From CALKUP01 sp964492735 (lineage in GTDB: Bacteria > Patescibacteriota > Patescibacteriia > UBA9570 > XYC2-FULL-38-9), in NCBI GenBank assembly GCA_964492735.1, contig CAZBLE010000005.1, positions 1 through 61,202 of the forward strand: a stretch of DNA of 61,202 nucleotides, written 5' to 3'. Shown here piece by piece: positions 54,552 to 61,202 of this stretch. Numbering within the stretch: the stretch's first letter is position 1; every line of letters begins with the position of its first letter. Under the pieces are notes generated by a model. The model was not told where the DNA came from. It worked only from the letters and a program-made list of their open reading frames with translations, and did not search any database. The position numbers and the translations under genes were made by a program.

Positions 54552-55421
54552 TTAATACTCATATTCATCAGATTCGATTTGTTCTCGAATCACTTGTAAC
54601 TCTTGAAGCGCTTGTTCGAGCAATGCATCATCCGGAGATTTTCCATGCCATCCAAACTGATCTTCCATATATGACACACCTTTTCCTGGGACAGTCAGTG
54701 CAACAATCAACGCTGGTTTGTTTTTCACATTTTTTGCTTTATCAATCGCATTGATCACTGCCTTGTAATTATGCGCATCCACTTCCATTACCCACCAACC
54801 AAAGGCTTCGTATTTTTCACGTACTGGATCAAGTGGCATGACATCTTCAGTATTCCCATCAATTTGAATATAGTTCCGATCCATGATTTGCACGAGATTG
54901 TCGAGCTTGTATTTTGCAGCCAGCATCACTGCTTCCCACGTGTTCCCTTCTTGATGCTCACCGTCTGATGTTAATGCAAAAATTGTATTGTCTTGTCCGT
55001 CCATTTTTGCAGCAATCGCCATTCCAGCCGCTTGTGACAAACCAGAACCAAGAGGTCCAGAGCTTGTTTCAAGACCAGGAAGTTCTTCACGATGTGGATG
55101 ACCTTGAATCCGACTTCCCATTTTACGCAATGTCATCACTTCATCAATCTTACAATATCCTGCATGCGCCATTGTGGTGTATAGCACTGGGCAAATATGT
55201 CCATTACTCAAAATCAACCGATCACGCTTCGTCCATTGTGGTTTTTTTGGATCATGTTTGAGTGAATGAAAATAGAGAATAGTAAAAATATCAGTCATGC
55301 CAAGAGAGCCGCCTGGATGACCAGAGCCAGCTGCGTGAATTGCACGCAAGAGGTCTTGTCGAATCGTATTTGCCATTAAGGCAAGTTCTTTTGTGTCGTC
55401 AATTGGTTCAAATACTGCCAT
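54552..55421 (-). CDS. Transketolase, N-terminal (thiamine diphosphate) subunit
   Basis: The protein has 289 residues. It contains GHPGGSLGMTDIFTILYF, RDRLILSNGHICPVLYTTMA, SGPLGSGLSQAAGMAIAAK and the thiamine diphosphate motif TSDGEHQEGNTWEAVMLAAKYKLDN. It ends before the pyrimidine-binding domain. With the partner gene, rpe and rpiB it forms the non-oxidative pentose phosphate set. A TATAAT lies just before the ATG, with only 3 bases between, too close for leaderless initiation at that codon. Confidence 0.94.
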   Translation of the reverse strand: MAVFEPIDDTKELALMANTIRQDLLRAIHAAGSGHPGGSLGMTDIFTILYFHSLKHDPKKPQWTKRDRLILSNGHICPVLYTTMAHAGYCKIDEVMTLRKMGSRIQGHPHREELPGLETSSGPLGSGLSQAAGMAIAAKMDGQDNTIFALTSDGEHQEGNTWEAVMLAAKYKLDNLVQIMDRNYIQIDGNTEDVMPLDPVREKYEAFGWWVMEVDAHNYKAVINAIDKAKNVKNKPALIVALTVPGKGVSYMEDQFGWHGKSPDDALLEQALQELQVIREQIESDEYEY

Positions 55422-55438
55422 ACAATTATACTGTTATC

Positions 55439-56077
55439 TTATTCTTTTCCATTAAGTAATTCGTTATAAGCGGCCACCGGATCAGGCGCTCCCCAAATCA
55501 CAGAATTGGCATCAAGCACGGTTGCGCCAGCTTCAATAATTCGGTCACGTGTCCACATGTTCACACCTCCATCAACCGCAATCACAATATCTGAACGCAT
55601 GCCTTTGAGCTCTTTCATTTTTTCGAGAACATCATATTCAAATTTCTGACCAGAAAAACCTGGCTGCACTCCCATGACTAACACCATGTCAATTTGGTCA
55701 ATCACATCATCAAGTGCATGACTTGGTGTTCCAGGATTAAGGGCAATCCCAACTTCTTTTCCCATTTTTTTCACAGTATCAATCACCTGTTGTGCGTTTG
55801 CCGCTGCTTCATAATGAAAAATAATCCGCTTCACATTTGGAATATCCCAACTCGCAATAAAAATATCTGGCTTCGTGATCATTAAATGCAACTCAAATAC
55901 ATAATCAATCTCCGCGATTTTACTTGGATCAGCGAACGTAGTATTTGGCACAAAAATACCATCCATCACATCTAATTGTGCAATAGGACTAAATGCTTTT
56001 GCAGCCTGCGCCTTTTTCACAATAGCATCAAAATCGGTTTCTAAAATCGCTGGGACGACACTGATGGGATTGGTCAT
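55439..56077 (-). CDS. rpe: Ribulose-phosphate 3-epimerase
   Basis: The protein has 212 residues from ATG 56077 (MTNPISVVPAILETDFD). It is a TIM barrel with QLDVMDGIFVPNTTF, FELHLMITKP, GIALNPGTPSHAL, VLVMGVQPGFSGQKFEYDVLEKM and IAVDGGVN. The metal ligands usual for Rpe are in these strands. The usual VEPGFGGQ motif reads VQPGFSGQ. It interconverts ribulose- and xylulose-5-phosphate and sits directly between rpiB and transketolase. Confidence 0.92.
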   Translation of the reverse strand: MTNPISVVPAILETDFDAIVKKAQAAKAFSPIAQLDVMDGIFVPNTTFADPSKIAEIDYVFELHLMITKPDIFIASWDIPNVKRIIFHYEAAANAQQVIDTVKKMGKEVGIALNPGTPSHALDDVIDQIDMVLVMGVQPGFSGQKFEYDVLEKMKELKGMRSDIVIAVDGGVNMWTRDRIIEAGATVLDANSVIWGAPDPVAAYNELLNGKE

Positions 56078-56095
56078 AAAATCATTAATCAAAAA

Positions 56096-56557
56096 TTACT
56101 CTGCCACTGCTTCATAGTCTACCACCTTTTTATATCGTCGGCGATATTTTTCCTCTATATTAAATTCTGCGGCAATAAATGCATCAACCATCGCATCAAT
56201 TTGCTCATGCGTGTTAATCCGTCCAGCAAGCACCAATACATTCGCATTATCGTGCTCAACTCCTTGCGCTGCCATGTATTCATCTGTCGCTAATGCTGCG
56301 TACACGCCTTTTACTTTATTCGCTGCAATGCTCATGCCAATACCTGAGCCGCACAACAAAATACCTCGCGCAGTTGGGTCTGTTTGCAAGGTTTCAACCA
56401 ATCGCTCGCCAGCTGCAAATGCAACATCTGGAAAATCACATGACTCTTCGGAATGCGTACCAACATCTTCTGTGGTGTGCCCAGCAGATTCTAATCGAGT
56501 AATAAGTGATTGCTTGAGCTGAAATCCAGCGTGATCTGATCCAATAATAATGTGCAT
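56096..56557 (-). CDS. rpiB: Ribose-5-phosphate isomerase B
   Basis: The protein has 153 residues of the RpiB/LacAB fold. MHIIIGSDHAGFQLKQSL starts the protein, then GTHSEESCDFPDVA and GILLCGSGIGMSIAANKVKG with the active-site Cys, then EHDNANVLVLAGR. It interconverts ribose-5-phosphate and ribulose-5-phosphate. It starts 1 base after the upstream DsbA-like gene. Confidence 0.95.
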   Translation of the reverse strand: MHIIIGSDHAGFQLKQSLITRLESAGHTTEDVGTHSEESCDFPDVAFAAGERLVETLQTDPTARGILLCGSGIGMSIAANKVKGVYAALATDEYMAAQGVEHDNANVLVLAGRINTHEQIDAMVDAFIAAEFNIEEKYRRRYKKVVDYEAVAE

Positions 56558-56558
56558 A

Positions 56559-57404
56559 TTAATACAATGATGAATTACTAGAATTTGATGTGTTTGTTGA
56601 TGAAGAGCGCAAAACGGAAATCACTTGTACAAACGCATTTTGCGTGAGCACGCCCTTCACTGGATTTCCATTAAAGAAAAATGTTGGCGTTCCAGAAACT
56701 CCAGCCCGCACACCATCTTCAAAATCTTGTTGTACTTCGTCAGCATATTCTCCTGTATCCAGACAAGTATTAAATTGATCTGTGTCTAAACCAAGCTTGC
56801 TGGCATGTGACTTTAAATCTGCAACAGTGAGTTTGGTTTGATTTTTAAATAAGAGGTCGTGGTATTCCCAAAATTTTCCTTGGGCATATGCACACTGTCC
56901 TGCTTCAGCAGCTTTTTGTGCATTTGCGTGAATTGCTGTAATCGGAAAATCTCGATAGACAAAACGCACTGAATCACCAAATTGTTCACGCATAGCGCTA
57001 ATCACAGGAAATGCCTTGCCGCAATACGGGCATTCAAAATCTTCAAACATCACGACGGTAATGTCCGCATTTTCTGGACCAAAAGATGGATCATCACCAA
57101 AATTATTCACCGCTTCGTTGTTGATTGTCTGTAGCTTTGGCGCACTGCCTTCAGATAACTGCGATGCACTATCATTGTTACTAAATGAGGAAATATCAAT
57201 CACTTCACCACGTTGAATTTTTCCAAGATAAACCGTTACTCGGTAGGTCAAAAATCCAAAAAACAACAAAAACGCTAAAATCATGAGCGGAATCAAAATA
57301 CCCTTCCAACGTTGCCAAAATGATTCTTCTGGGATTGGCGGTGGGGTTGGAGTAGGTGCAAACTCCGGAACTATCGGTTCTTGTGGTGGCAATTGTTCAT
57401 CCAT
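56559..57404 (-). CDS. Membrane-anchored DsbA-like thiol oxidoreductase (second copy)
   Basis: The protein has 281 residues. A Pro-rich N-terminus (PIVPEFAPTPTPPPIPEE) precedes one membrane helix at about 35-56. An exported thioredoxin-fold domain carries the CPYC redox site in FEDFECPYCGKAFPVI, with GVSGTPTFFFNGNPV holding the cis-Pro. It probably forms or shuffles disulfides outside the membrane. A Ser/Asn-rich tail ends it. TAGAAT lies 6 bases before the ATG. It is next to trxB, MauE and a second DsbA-like gene. Confidence 0.92.
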   Translation of the reverse strand: MDEQLPPQEPIVPEFAPTPTPPPIPEESFWQRWKGILIPLMILAFLLFFGFLTYRVTVYLGKIQRGEVIDISSFSNNDSASQLSEGSAPKLQTINNEAVNNFGDDPSFGPENADITVVMFEDFECPYCGKAFPVISAMREQFGDSVRFVYRDFPITAIHANAQKAAEAGQCAYAQGKFWEYHDLLFKNQTKLTVADLKSHASKLGLDTDQFNTCLDTGEYADEVQQDFEDGVRAGVSGTPTFFFNGNPVKGVLTQNAFVQVISVLRSSSTNTSNSSNSSLY

Positions 57405-57410
57405 TCGCCT

Positions 57411-57416
57411 ATTCTA
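57411..57416 (-). promoter_or_regulatory. -10 box, leaderless start for the DsbA-like gene
   Basis: TAGAAT on the minus strand (57416-57411), 6 bases before the ATG at 57404. No strong -35 is seen. Confidence 0.42.
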
Positions 57417-57442
57417 CAGGAATGTTGACTGAAATGCGAATC

Positions 57443-58369
57443 CTACGCGCCGCGCCGGTTCAAATATTCAATCGCCGATAGCGCTGCTGTGACACCTTGC
57501 CCTGTCGCAATCGCAATTTGTTTATATGGAACATTCGTTACATCCCCTGCTGCAAACAGCCCAACAACACCAGTTTCACATTTCTGATTGACTTCAATTT
57601 CTCCCATCGCATTTTTCGTCACCTCAGGCCCAACCATTGAGCTATTTGGAATCAACCCAATATGAATAAACACGCCTTGTGTTTCAACATGCTGCGTCGC
57701 GCCTTCAGCATCAACATAATCAACTCCATTCACTGTCAGCTCACCAGTAATTGCCGCTGTTTTTGCGTTATAAATAATTTCGATATTGTCGTGTGCTGTC
57801 GCTTTATCAATCAACACCTGCTCACCTTTAAAGTGATCATTCTTATTAATCAGCGTGACGTGACTCGCAATTTCCGCAAGCATTAAGGCGGATTCAAGCG
57901 CACTGTTTCCCCCACCAACTGTCACCACTTTTTTATTGCGGAACAATGGACCATCGCAGGTTGTGCACCATGTCACGCCTTTGCCTGTAAATTCTTTTTC
58001 ACCTGGAACTTCCAAGTATCGCGGATGGACGCCCGTTGCAACAATGACTGCATGCGCTCGGTATTCCACATTTTCTCCATTTTTTGTCGCGGCGATCACA
58101 AAGTCTTCACCATCTTTTGTAATTGCGCCCACGCGCACATTCAGCTCCGGTGTCACGCCATTTGCTTCAACATGTTTTCGAAAATCTTCCGCGAGTGTAA
58201 TTCCATCAGTCTTCACAAACCCTGGATAATTTTCAATCTCACCAGATTGCGCAACTTCTCCACCAAAATCTTCCGAGATCATTAAGAGGTTGAGTTTACG
58301 ACGTGCTCCATAAATTGCTGCTGAAGCTCCTGCTGCTGATCCCCCAATAATTACTAAATCGTATGTCAT
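57443..58369 (-). CDS. trxB: Thioredoxin reductase
   Basis: The protein has 308 residues from ATG 58369 (MTYDLVIIGGSAAGASAAIYGARR). The FAD site is GGSAAGASAA, the redox pair is WCTTCDGPLF (CxxC), the NADPH site is VVTVGGGNSALESALMLAE and the end motif is GLFAAGDVTNVPYKQIAIATGQG. It passes electrons from NADPH to thioredoxin-like proteins. No thioredoxin gene is in the window, so its partner may be coded elsewhere or be one of the neighbouring thiol proteins. Confidence 0.94.
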   Translation of the reverse strand: MTYDLVIIGGSAAGASAAIYGARRKLNLLMISEDFGGEVAQSGEIENYPGFVKTDGITLAEDFRKHVEANGVTPELNVRVGAITKDGEDFVIAATKNGENVEYRAHAVIVATGVHPRYLEVPGEKEFTGKGVTWCTTCDGPLFRNKKVVTVGGGNSALESALMLAEIASHVTLINKNDHFKGEQVLIDKATAHDNIEIIYNAKTAAITGELTVNGVDYVDAEGATQHVETQGVFIHIGLIPNSSMVGPEVTKNAMGEIEVNQKCETGVVGLFAAGDVTNVPYKQIAIATGQGVTAALSAIEYLNRRGA

Positions 58370-58388
58370 ATAAATAATAGTATTCAAT

Positions 58389-58928
58389 TTATTCTTCTTG
58401 CTCTTCATCTGTATCTTCAGAAAGAGCTTCCGTATTTTGCACTGATTCCGCCGAACTGGCAAATAAGGCATCAAGCTGCAGCGCTGAACGAGCACGCGCT
58501 GCTAAAAACCAGGCCATTGACGCGAACATGATTGCATCACGAGCAAGCACTTGGGGTGGCGTTGTGCCGAGTTCAATATATCCACCGGAACATCCACAAT
58601 TTTCCAGTGGAATGCCACGAAGCACTGCTTGTAAAATCACCACCATATAAAACACTAACATTCCTGCAACCATCGATGCGGAAAATCGCGTGAATAATCC
58701 GACGACGAGCAGAGCGCCGATAATCACATCAAGATAAATGAGCGTGCTTCCAACTGCCGGGATAAGCGAGTGCGGCAATACATCATACACCTTCATGACT
58801 TCATAAAATTCCTGGTGTGGTTGCACAGCTTTTCCAAGTCCGAACAAAAAGAAAATTCCACCATTGATGACACGAATCAATAGTAGCGTCCATGAGTTGT
58901 CTACAATTGAACGAAATGCGGCGGTCAT
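58389..58928 (-). CDS. MauE/DoxX-family redox-associated membrane protein
   Basis: The protein has 179 residues with four hydrophobic segments (about 13-32, 53-75, 82-103 and 125-145). A CxC pair lies in LENCGCSGGY between helices three and four, the mark of MauE-type members. The N-terminal part is DoxX-like (FFLFGLGKAVQPHQEFYEVM). An acidic tail (SEDTDEEQEE) ends it. In other systems MauE helps form disulfides in the methylamine dehydrogenase subunit. Flanked by two DsbA-like genes and trxB, it is a candidate membrane partner that relays electrons across the membrane. Confidence 0.88.
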   Translation of the reverse strand: MTAAFRSIVDNSWTLLLIRVINGGIFFLFGLGKAVQPHQEFYEVMKVYDVLPHSLIPAVGSTLIYLDVIIGALLVVGLFTRFSASMVAGMLVFYMVVILQAVLRGIPLENCGCSGGYIELGTTPPQVLARDAIMFASMAWFLAARARSALQLDALFASSAESVQNTEALSEDTDEEQEE

Positions 58929-58939
58929 GTGAGTGAGTC

Positions 58940-59659
58940 CTATTGAACTGATGCTGTTGGAGCAACTGCTAATGCTGCTTCAATTTCTTTTTTCAACGTG
59001 CTTGAGAATGGTGTTTCGCTCACCTTCTTGTCATTGACGAAAAATGATGGGGTTGAATTCACACCAAGCGCACGACCTTCTTCTAAATCTTCTTTTACTT
59101 TATCCGCTGTTGCTTGGTCAGACACACACGTATCAAATTTTGCCATATCAACATCAAGTGCCAATTCATCTGCATAGCCACGCAATTTCTCTTGTGCTTT
59201 TACTGTCGATAACAATTCCCAATCAGCTTGATTATCATAGAGTGTCTCACCATACGCCATATATTGATCCACTCCTTGCACAAATACACACTCTGCGGCC
59301 ACGGACGCGATGGTTGCATTTTTATGCTGTGGCAACGGGAAGTCATTAAAAATGAATTTCACACGATCTTGATATTGATTAATCAAATCTTTCAAGACTG
59401 GTTGCACGCCGGCGCAGGCTGGGCATTGAAAATCTTCATAGACACGCACAACAACTGTTGCATCCGCTTTACCGACTGTTGGGTCTGGGGATTTATCAGA
59501 AATTTCTCCAGCGGTTTCGCGAGTCATCAGAATACCTGCAATCAACCCGACAACAGCAAGAACAACTACTCCAGCGACAATTAATTTTTTCATCATGACC
59601 TTTTTTTCAGACGACATTCCTTGTTCTCGACGTTTTTCTTTTGAAGCTTTTTGGCTCAT
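58940..59659 (-). CDS. Membrane-anchored DsbA-like thiol oxidoreductase (first copy)
   Basis: The protein has 239 residues. A basic N-terminus is followed by one membrane helix (about 24-46, LIVAGVVVLAVVGLIAGIL) and a DsbA-type thioredoxin fold with VYEDFQCPACAGVQPVL (CPAC) and GVNSTPSFFVND (cis-Pro). It is more compact than the second copy. It lies 11 bases before MauE, so the pair is likely to work together in oxidative folding. TACTAT lies 7 bases before the ATG, a weaker version of the leaderless layout. Confidence 0.92.
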   Translation of the reverse strand: MSQKASKEKRREQGMSSEKKVMMKKLIVAGVVVLAVVGLIAGILMTRETAGEISDKSPDPTVGKADATVVVRVYEDFQCPACAGVQPVLKDLINQYQDRVKFIFNDFPLPQHKNATIASVAAECVFVQGVDQYMAYGETLYDNQADWELLSTVKAQEKLRGYADELALDVDMAKFDTCVSDQATADKVKEDLEEGRALGVNSTPSFFVNDKKVSETPFSSTLKKEIEAALAVAPTASVQ

Positions 59660-59730
59660 AAAATAAATAGTAAACTTGTTTGTTTTGAAATTACCTATGC
59701 ATCATAGTTGATTTTGAGATTTGCAGCAAA

Positions 59731-60699
59731 CTATTGAAGGGGTTTCTGCTCAATCTTCCCTGCATTCCCTGCCGCACCAAAATCACGCATGCGCTGAGCA
59801 ACCATTGCTTGTAAGGCAGAACGTGCTGGGCCGAGATATTTTCGTGGGTCAAATTCTTCTGGTTGTTCTGCAAATACTTTTCGAATTGCACCAGTCATTG
59901 TGATGCGACCATCTGTATCAACATTGATTTTTGTGACGCCATACTCAATTGTTTTTCGCAGCTGGTCGAGCGCGACGCCCTTTGCATGCTCAAGCTTTCC
60001 GCCATATTGATTCACTTGATCAATCAACTCTTGTGGCAATGACGAGCTGCCATGCATAACCAATTTTTGCTGTGGCAAGCGTTTGTGAATTTCTGCAAGC
60101 ACATCAAACGCGAGTTGTGATTCACCTTTAAATTTATGCGCGCCATGTGATGTCCCAATTGCAATCGCCAATGAATCAACCGGTGCTTGCGCAATAAATT
60201 CAACTGCCTGCTCTGGGTCAGTAAAAATACTCGCACCAACTCCTGCTCCGTCTTCATAGCCGCCGAGTGTTCCAAGTTCTGCTTCGACTGTAACGCCGCG
60301 TTCGCGTGCATAGTCGAGTACTTGCTTTGTGACAGCAAGATTCTCTTCAAAACTATTTTCAACTTTTCCAGTTTCGTCTAATGAGCCGTCGATCATCACA
60401 GAAGTGAATCCCATGTCAATCGCCTGCTTCGCAATTGCAAAACTACTGCCGTGATCCAGGTGCATTGCAATAGGAATTTCTGGATTAAGGTCGGCTGCGG
60501 CTTGAATGATATTCCGAATATAAAGCATGTCTGTATATTCGAGTGTTCCACGAGCGACTTGAATGAAAACTGGTGATTGGGTTTCAGCTGCGGCGCCAAT
60601 AATTGCTTGCACTTGCTCCATGTTGTTCGCGTTGAAGGCGCCAACAGCGTATTTGTTTGCAAAGGCGTGATCGAGTAATAGTTTTCCTGGGACGAGCAT
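59731..60699 (-). CDS. fba: Fructose-bisphosphate aldolase, class II
   Basis: The protein has 322 residues from ATG 60699 (MLVPGKLLLDHAFANKYAVG). Zinc and phosphate motifs are AMHLDHGSSF, EAELGTLGGYEDG, AIGTSHGAHKF, LVMHGSSSLP and KINVDTDGR. It splits fructose-1,6-bisphosphate in glycolysis and, with transketolase nearby, links to the pentose phosphate route. It lies 71 bases before the DsbA gene. A promoter with an inverted repeat across its start site is described separately. Confidence 0.96.
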   Translation of the reverse strand: MLVPGKLLLDHAFANKYAVGAFNANNMEQVQAIIGAAAETQSPVFIQVARGTLEYTDMLYIRNIIQAAADLNPEIPIAMHLDHGSSFAIAKQAIDMGFTSVMIDGSLDETGKVENSFEENLAVTKQVLDYARERGVTVEAELGTLGGYEDGAGVGASIFTDPEQAVEFIAQAPVDSLAIAIGTSHGAHKFKGESQLAFDVLAEIHKRLPQQKLVMHGSSSLPQELIDQVNQYGGKLEHAKGVALDQLRKTIEYGVTKINVDTDGRITMTGAIRKVFAEQPEEFDPRKYLGPARSALQAMVAQRMRDFGAAGNAGKIEQKPLQ

Positions 60700-60708
60700 A
60701 CAAAAAAT

Positions 60709-60738
60709 CAATCAATAATAATTGATTGCAGTATACCA
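60709..60738 (-). promoter_or_regulatory. fba promoter with a perfect inverted repeat over the start site
   Basis: On the minus strand TGG then TATACT (60735-60730) is an extended -10. Immediately downstream lies CAATCAAT-TATT-ATTGATTG (60728-60709), a perfect 8-base inverted repeat covering the expected first transcribed bases. It could be an operator or a hairpin at the 5' end of the message. No strong -35 box is seen. Confidence 0.5.
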
Positions 60739-60783
60739 AAAAAGACTATGAAACTCTAGTTAAGTTCTTTGCTTTTCATTGAA

Positions 60784-60824
60784 TCGTCTCTCAAAGCATC
60801 TACATGAGATGTACTCAGAGACGA
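60784..60824. repeat. Symmetric hairpin with an internal loop
   Basis: Stem TCGTCTCT with AGAGACGA, a 4-by-4 internal loop, an inner stem CATCT/AGATG and a short loop. It lies between fba and the terminal small ORF, next to a second palindrome. Confidence 0.6.
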
Positions 60825-60834
60825 TGAGCAGGCA

Positions 60835-60893
60835 CTGACGGTTTTGAGGGTGCGTTACGCGAGTCCTCAAACAATCAATCGTTCATTCGTCAG
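60835..60893. repeat. Nested palindrome downstream of the terminal small ORF
   Basis: Outer CTGACG/CGTCAG, inner TTTGAGG/CCTCAAA, core GCGttaCGC. It starts 6 bases beyond the small ORF's stop on the minus strand. No T-run follows, so it is not a classical terminator. It may belong with the palindromic families above. Confidence 0.5.
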
Positions 60894-60898
60894 GATCA

Positions 60899-61153
60899 TT
60901 ACTTCTTAGTGTGACAGTTCCAGTTCACCCGGGTTTCAAAAACCCACAGGTTTGGTAGGGACTTGCCCAGAGCGAGCTCCGGCCACAGCTGCAGGAAGGC
61001 GTGCACAATCTCCCTCTTCTTTTCGGCTTTTTGACTATCACCCAGCATCGGGTCGAACACCCCAACCTCAATACTGAGCGACCCACAGTTGGAGTCGGTG
61101 AAGTACGCCGCAATCTCCACCATCGTTTCTAGTGGAATTTCTCGACCTGGCAA
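60899..61153 (-). CDS. GC-rich small ORF of unknown function (84 aa)
   Basis: An 84-residue open frame from TTG 61153, with an in-frame stop just upstream. ATG 61123 would give 74 residues. AAAGGAG lies about 18-20 bases upstream of the TTG, further than ideal. By hand count 37 of 60 bases at 60961-61020 are G or C, against about 21 of 60 at 60661-60720. The peptide (IPLETMVEIAAYF, VFDPMLGDSQKAEKK, LQLWPELALGKSLPNLWVF) reads like a folded alpha/beta protein and is unlike its neighbours in composition. No family is recognised. Its unusual base content suggests transfer or a special small-gene array continuing past the window edge. Confidence 0.5.
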   Translation of the reverse strand: MPGREIPLETMVEIAAYFTDSNCGSLSIEVGVFDPMLGDSQKAEKKREIVHAFLQLWPELALGKSLPNLWVFETRVNWNCHTKK

Positions 61154-61202
61154 GTACCCCGTTTTTTAGACAGTCTTTCTCCTTTTGGAATTTGTAAATT
61201 AG

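Noticed and set aside
1..61202. Alternative genetic code (TGA as Gly or Trp)
   Set aside because: Several genes end at TGA with the next gene starting in an ATGA overlap, and conserved proteins contain no internal TGA.

Overview
The window looks like a chromosomal scaffold from a Candidate Phyla Radiation (Patescibacteria) bacterium, most likely on the Parcubacteria side. The signs are a moderately AT-rich genome, very tight gene packing with 4-base ATGA overlaps, DUF4012 and DUF5663-like proteins, long unrecognised proteins, a UvrD-like helicase fused to a RecB-type nuclease, a split transketolase, a eukaryote/archaea-type glycyl-tRNA synthetase and no amino-acid or cofactor biosynthesis. 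TGA acts as stop, so the standard bacterial code fits. I count 53 protein genes, 51 of them on the minus strand. Only mutY (31036) and an unknown gene (36281) are on plus. I see no rRNA, tRNA or CRISPR. No stretch over 300 bases lacks a gene. Two runs of exactly 100 N (29124-29223 and 42540-42639) are assembly gaps that cut an ABC permease and lepA.

Layout, read in coordinate order. 1-6 kb: pheT (cut by the edge), pheS, a membrane protein, two palindromic repeats and a helicase-nuclease. 6-15 kb: a 977-residue membrane/Pro-rich protein with two small companions, a hexapeptide acyltransferase-like protein, rmuC, tatD and a 1027-residue unknown protein. 15-24 kb: cvpA, metG, an AI-2E family transporter, an M16 peptidase, glyS, and a Kef-type antiporter with a small partner. 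24-31 kb: two overlapping glycoside hydrolase genes, a DMT transporter, a SpoU methyltransferase, a D,D-carboxypeptidase, and a MacAB-like ABC export operon. 31-36 kb: mutY, secA, an unknown gene and hpf. 36-49 kb: a cell-wall block (murB, murC, murG, ftsW, lepA, murJ) followed by a DUF4012 protein and a glycosyltransferase. 49-54 kb: tgt, a surface Ig-like protein, an Lgt-like protein and a degenerate alpha/beta-hydrolase. 54-61 kb: split transketolase, rpe, rpiB, a thiol-redox cluster (two DsbA-like proteins, TrxB, MauE/DoxX), fructose-bisphosphate aldolase, and a GC-rich small ORF at the end.

The genes suggest a host-dependent fermentative cell. It keeps peptidoglycan assembly, Sec export, oxidative folding outside the membrane, the non-oxidative pentose phosphate route with aldolase, and sugar hydrolysis.

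Two things stand out beyond ordinary annotation. First, there are several families of roughly 75-107 bp palindromic elements. One has two copies with compensatory base changes, and another lies in frame inside the N-terminus of a D,D-carboxypeptidase gene. Second, many genes have a -10 box only 6-9 bases before the ATG, which points to leaderless transcripts.
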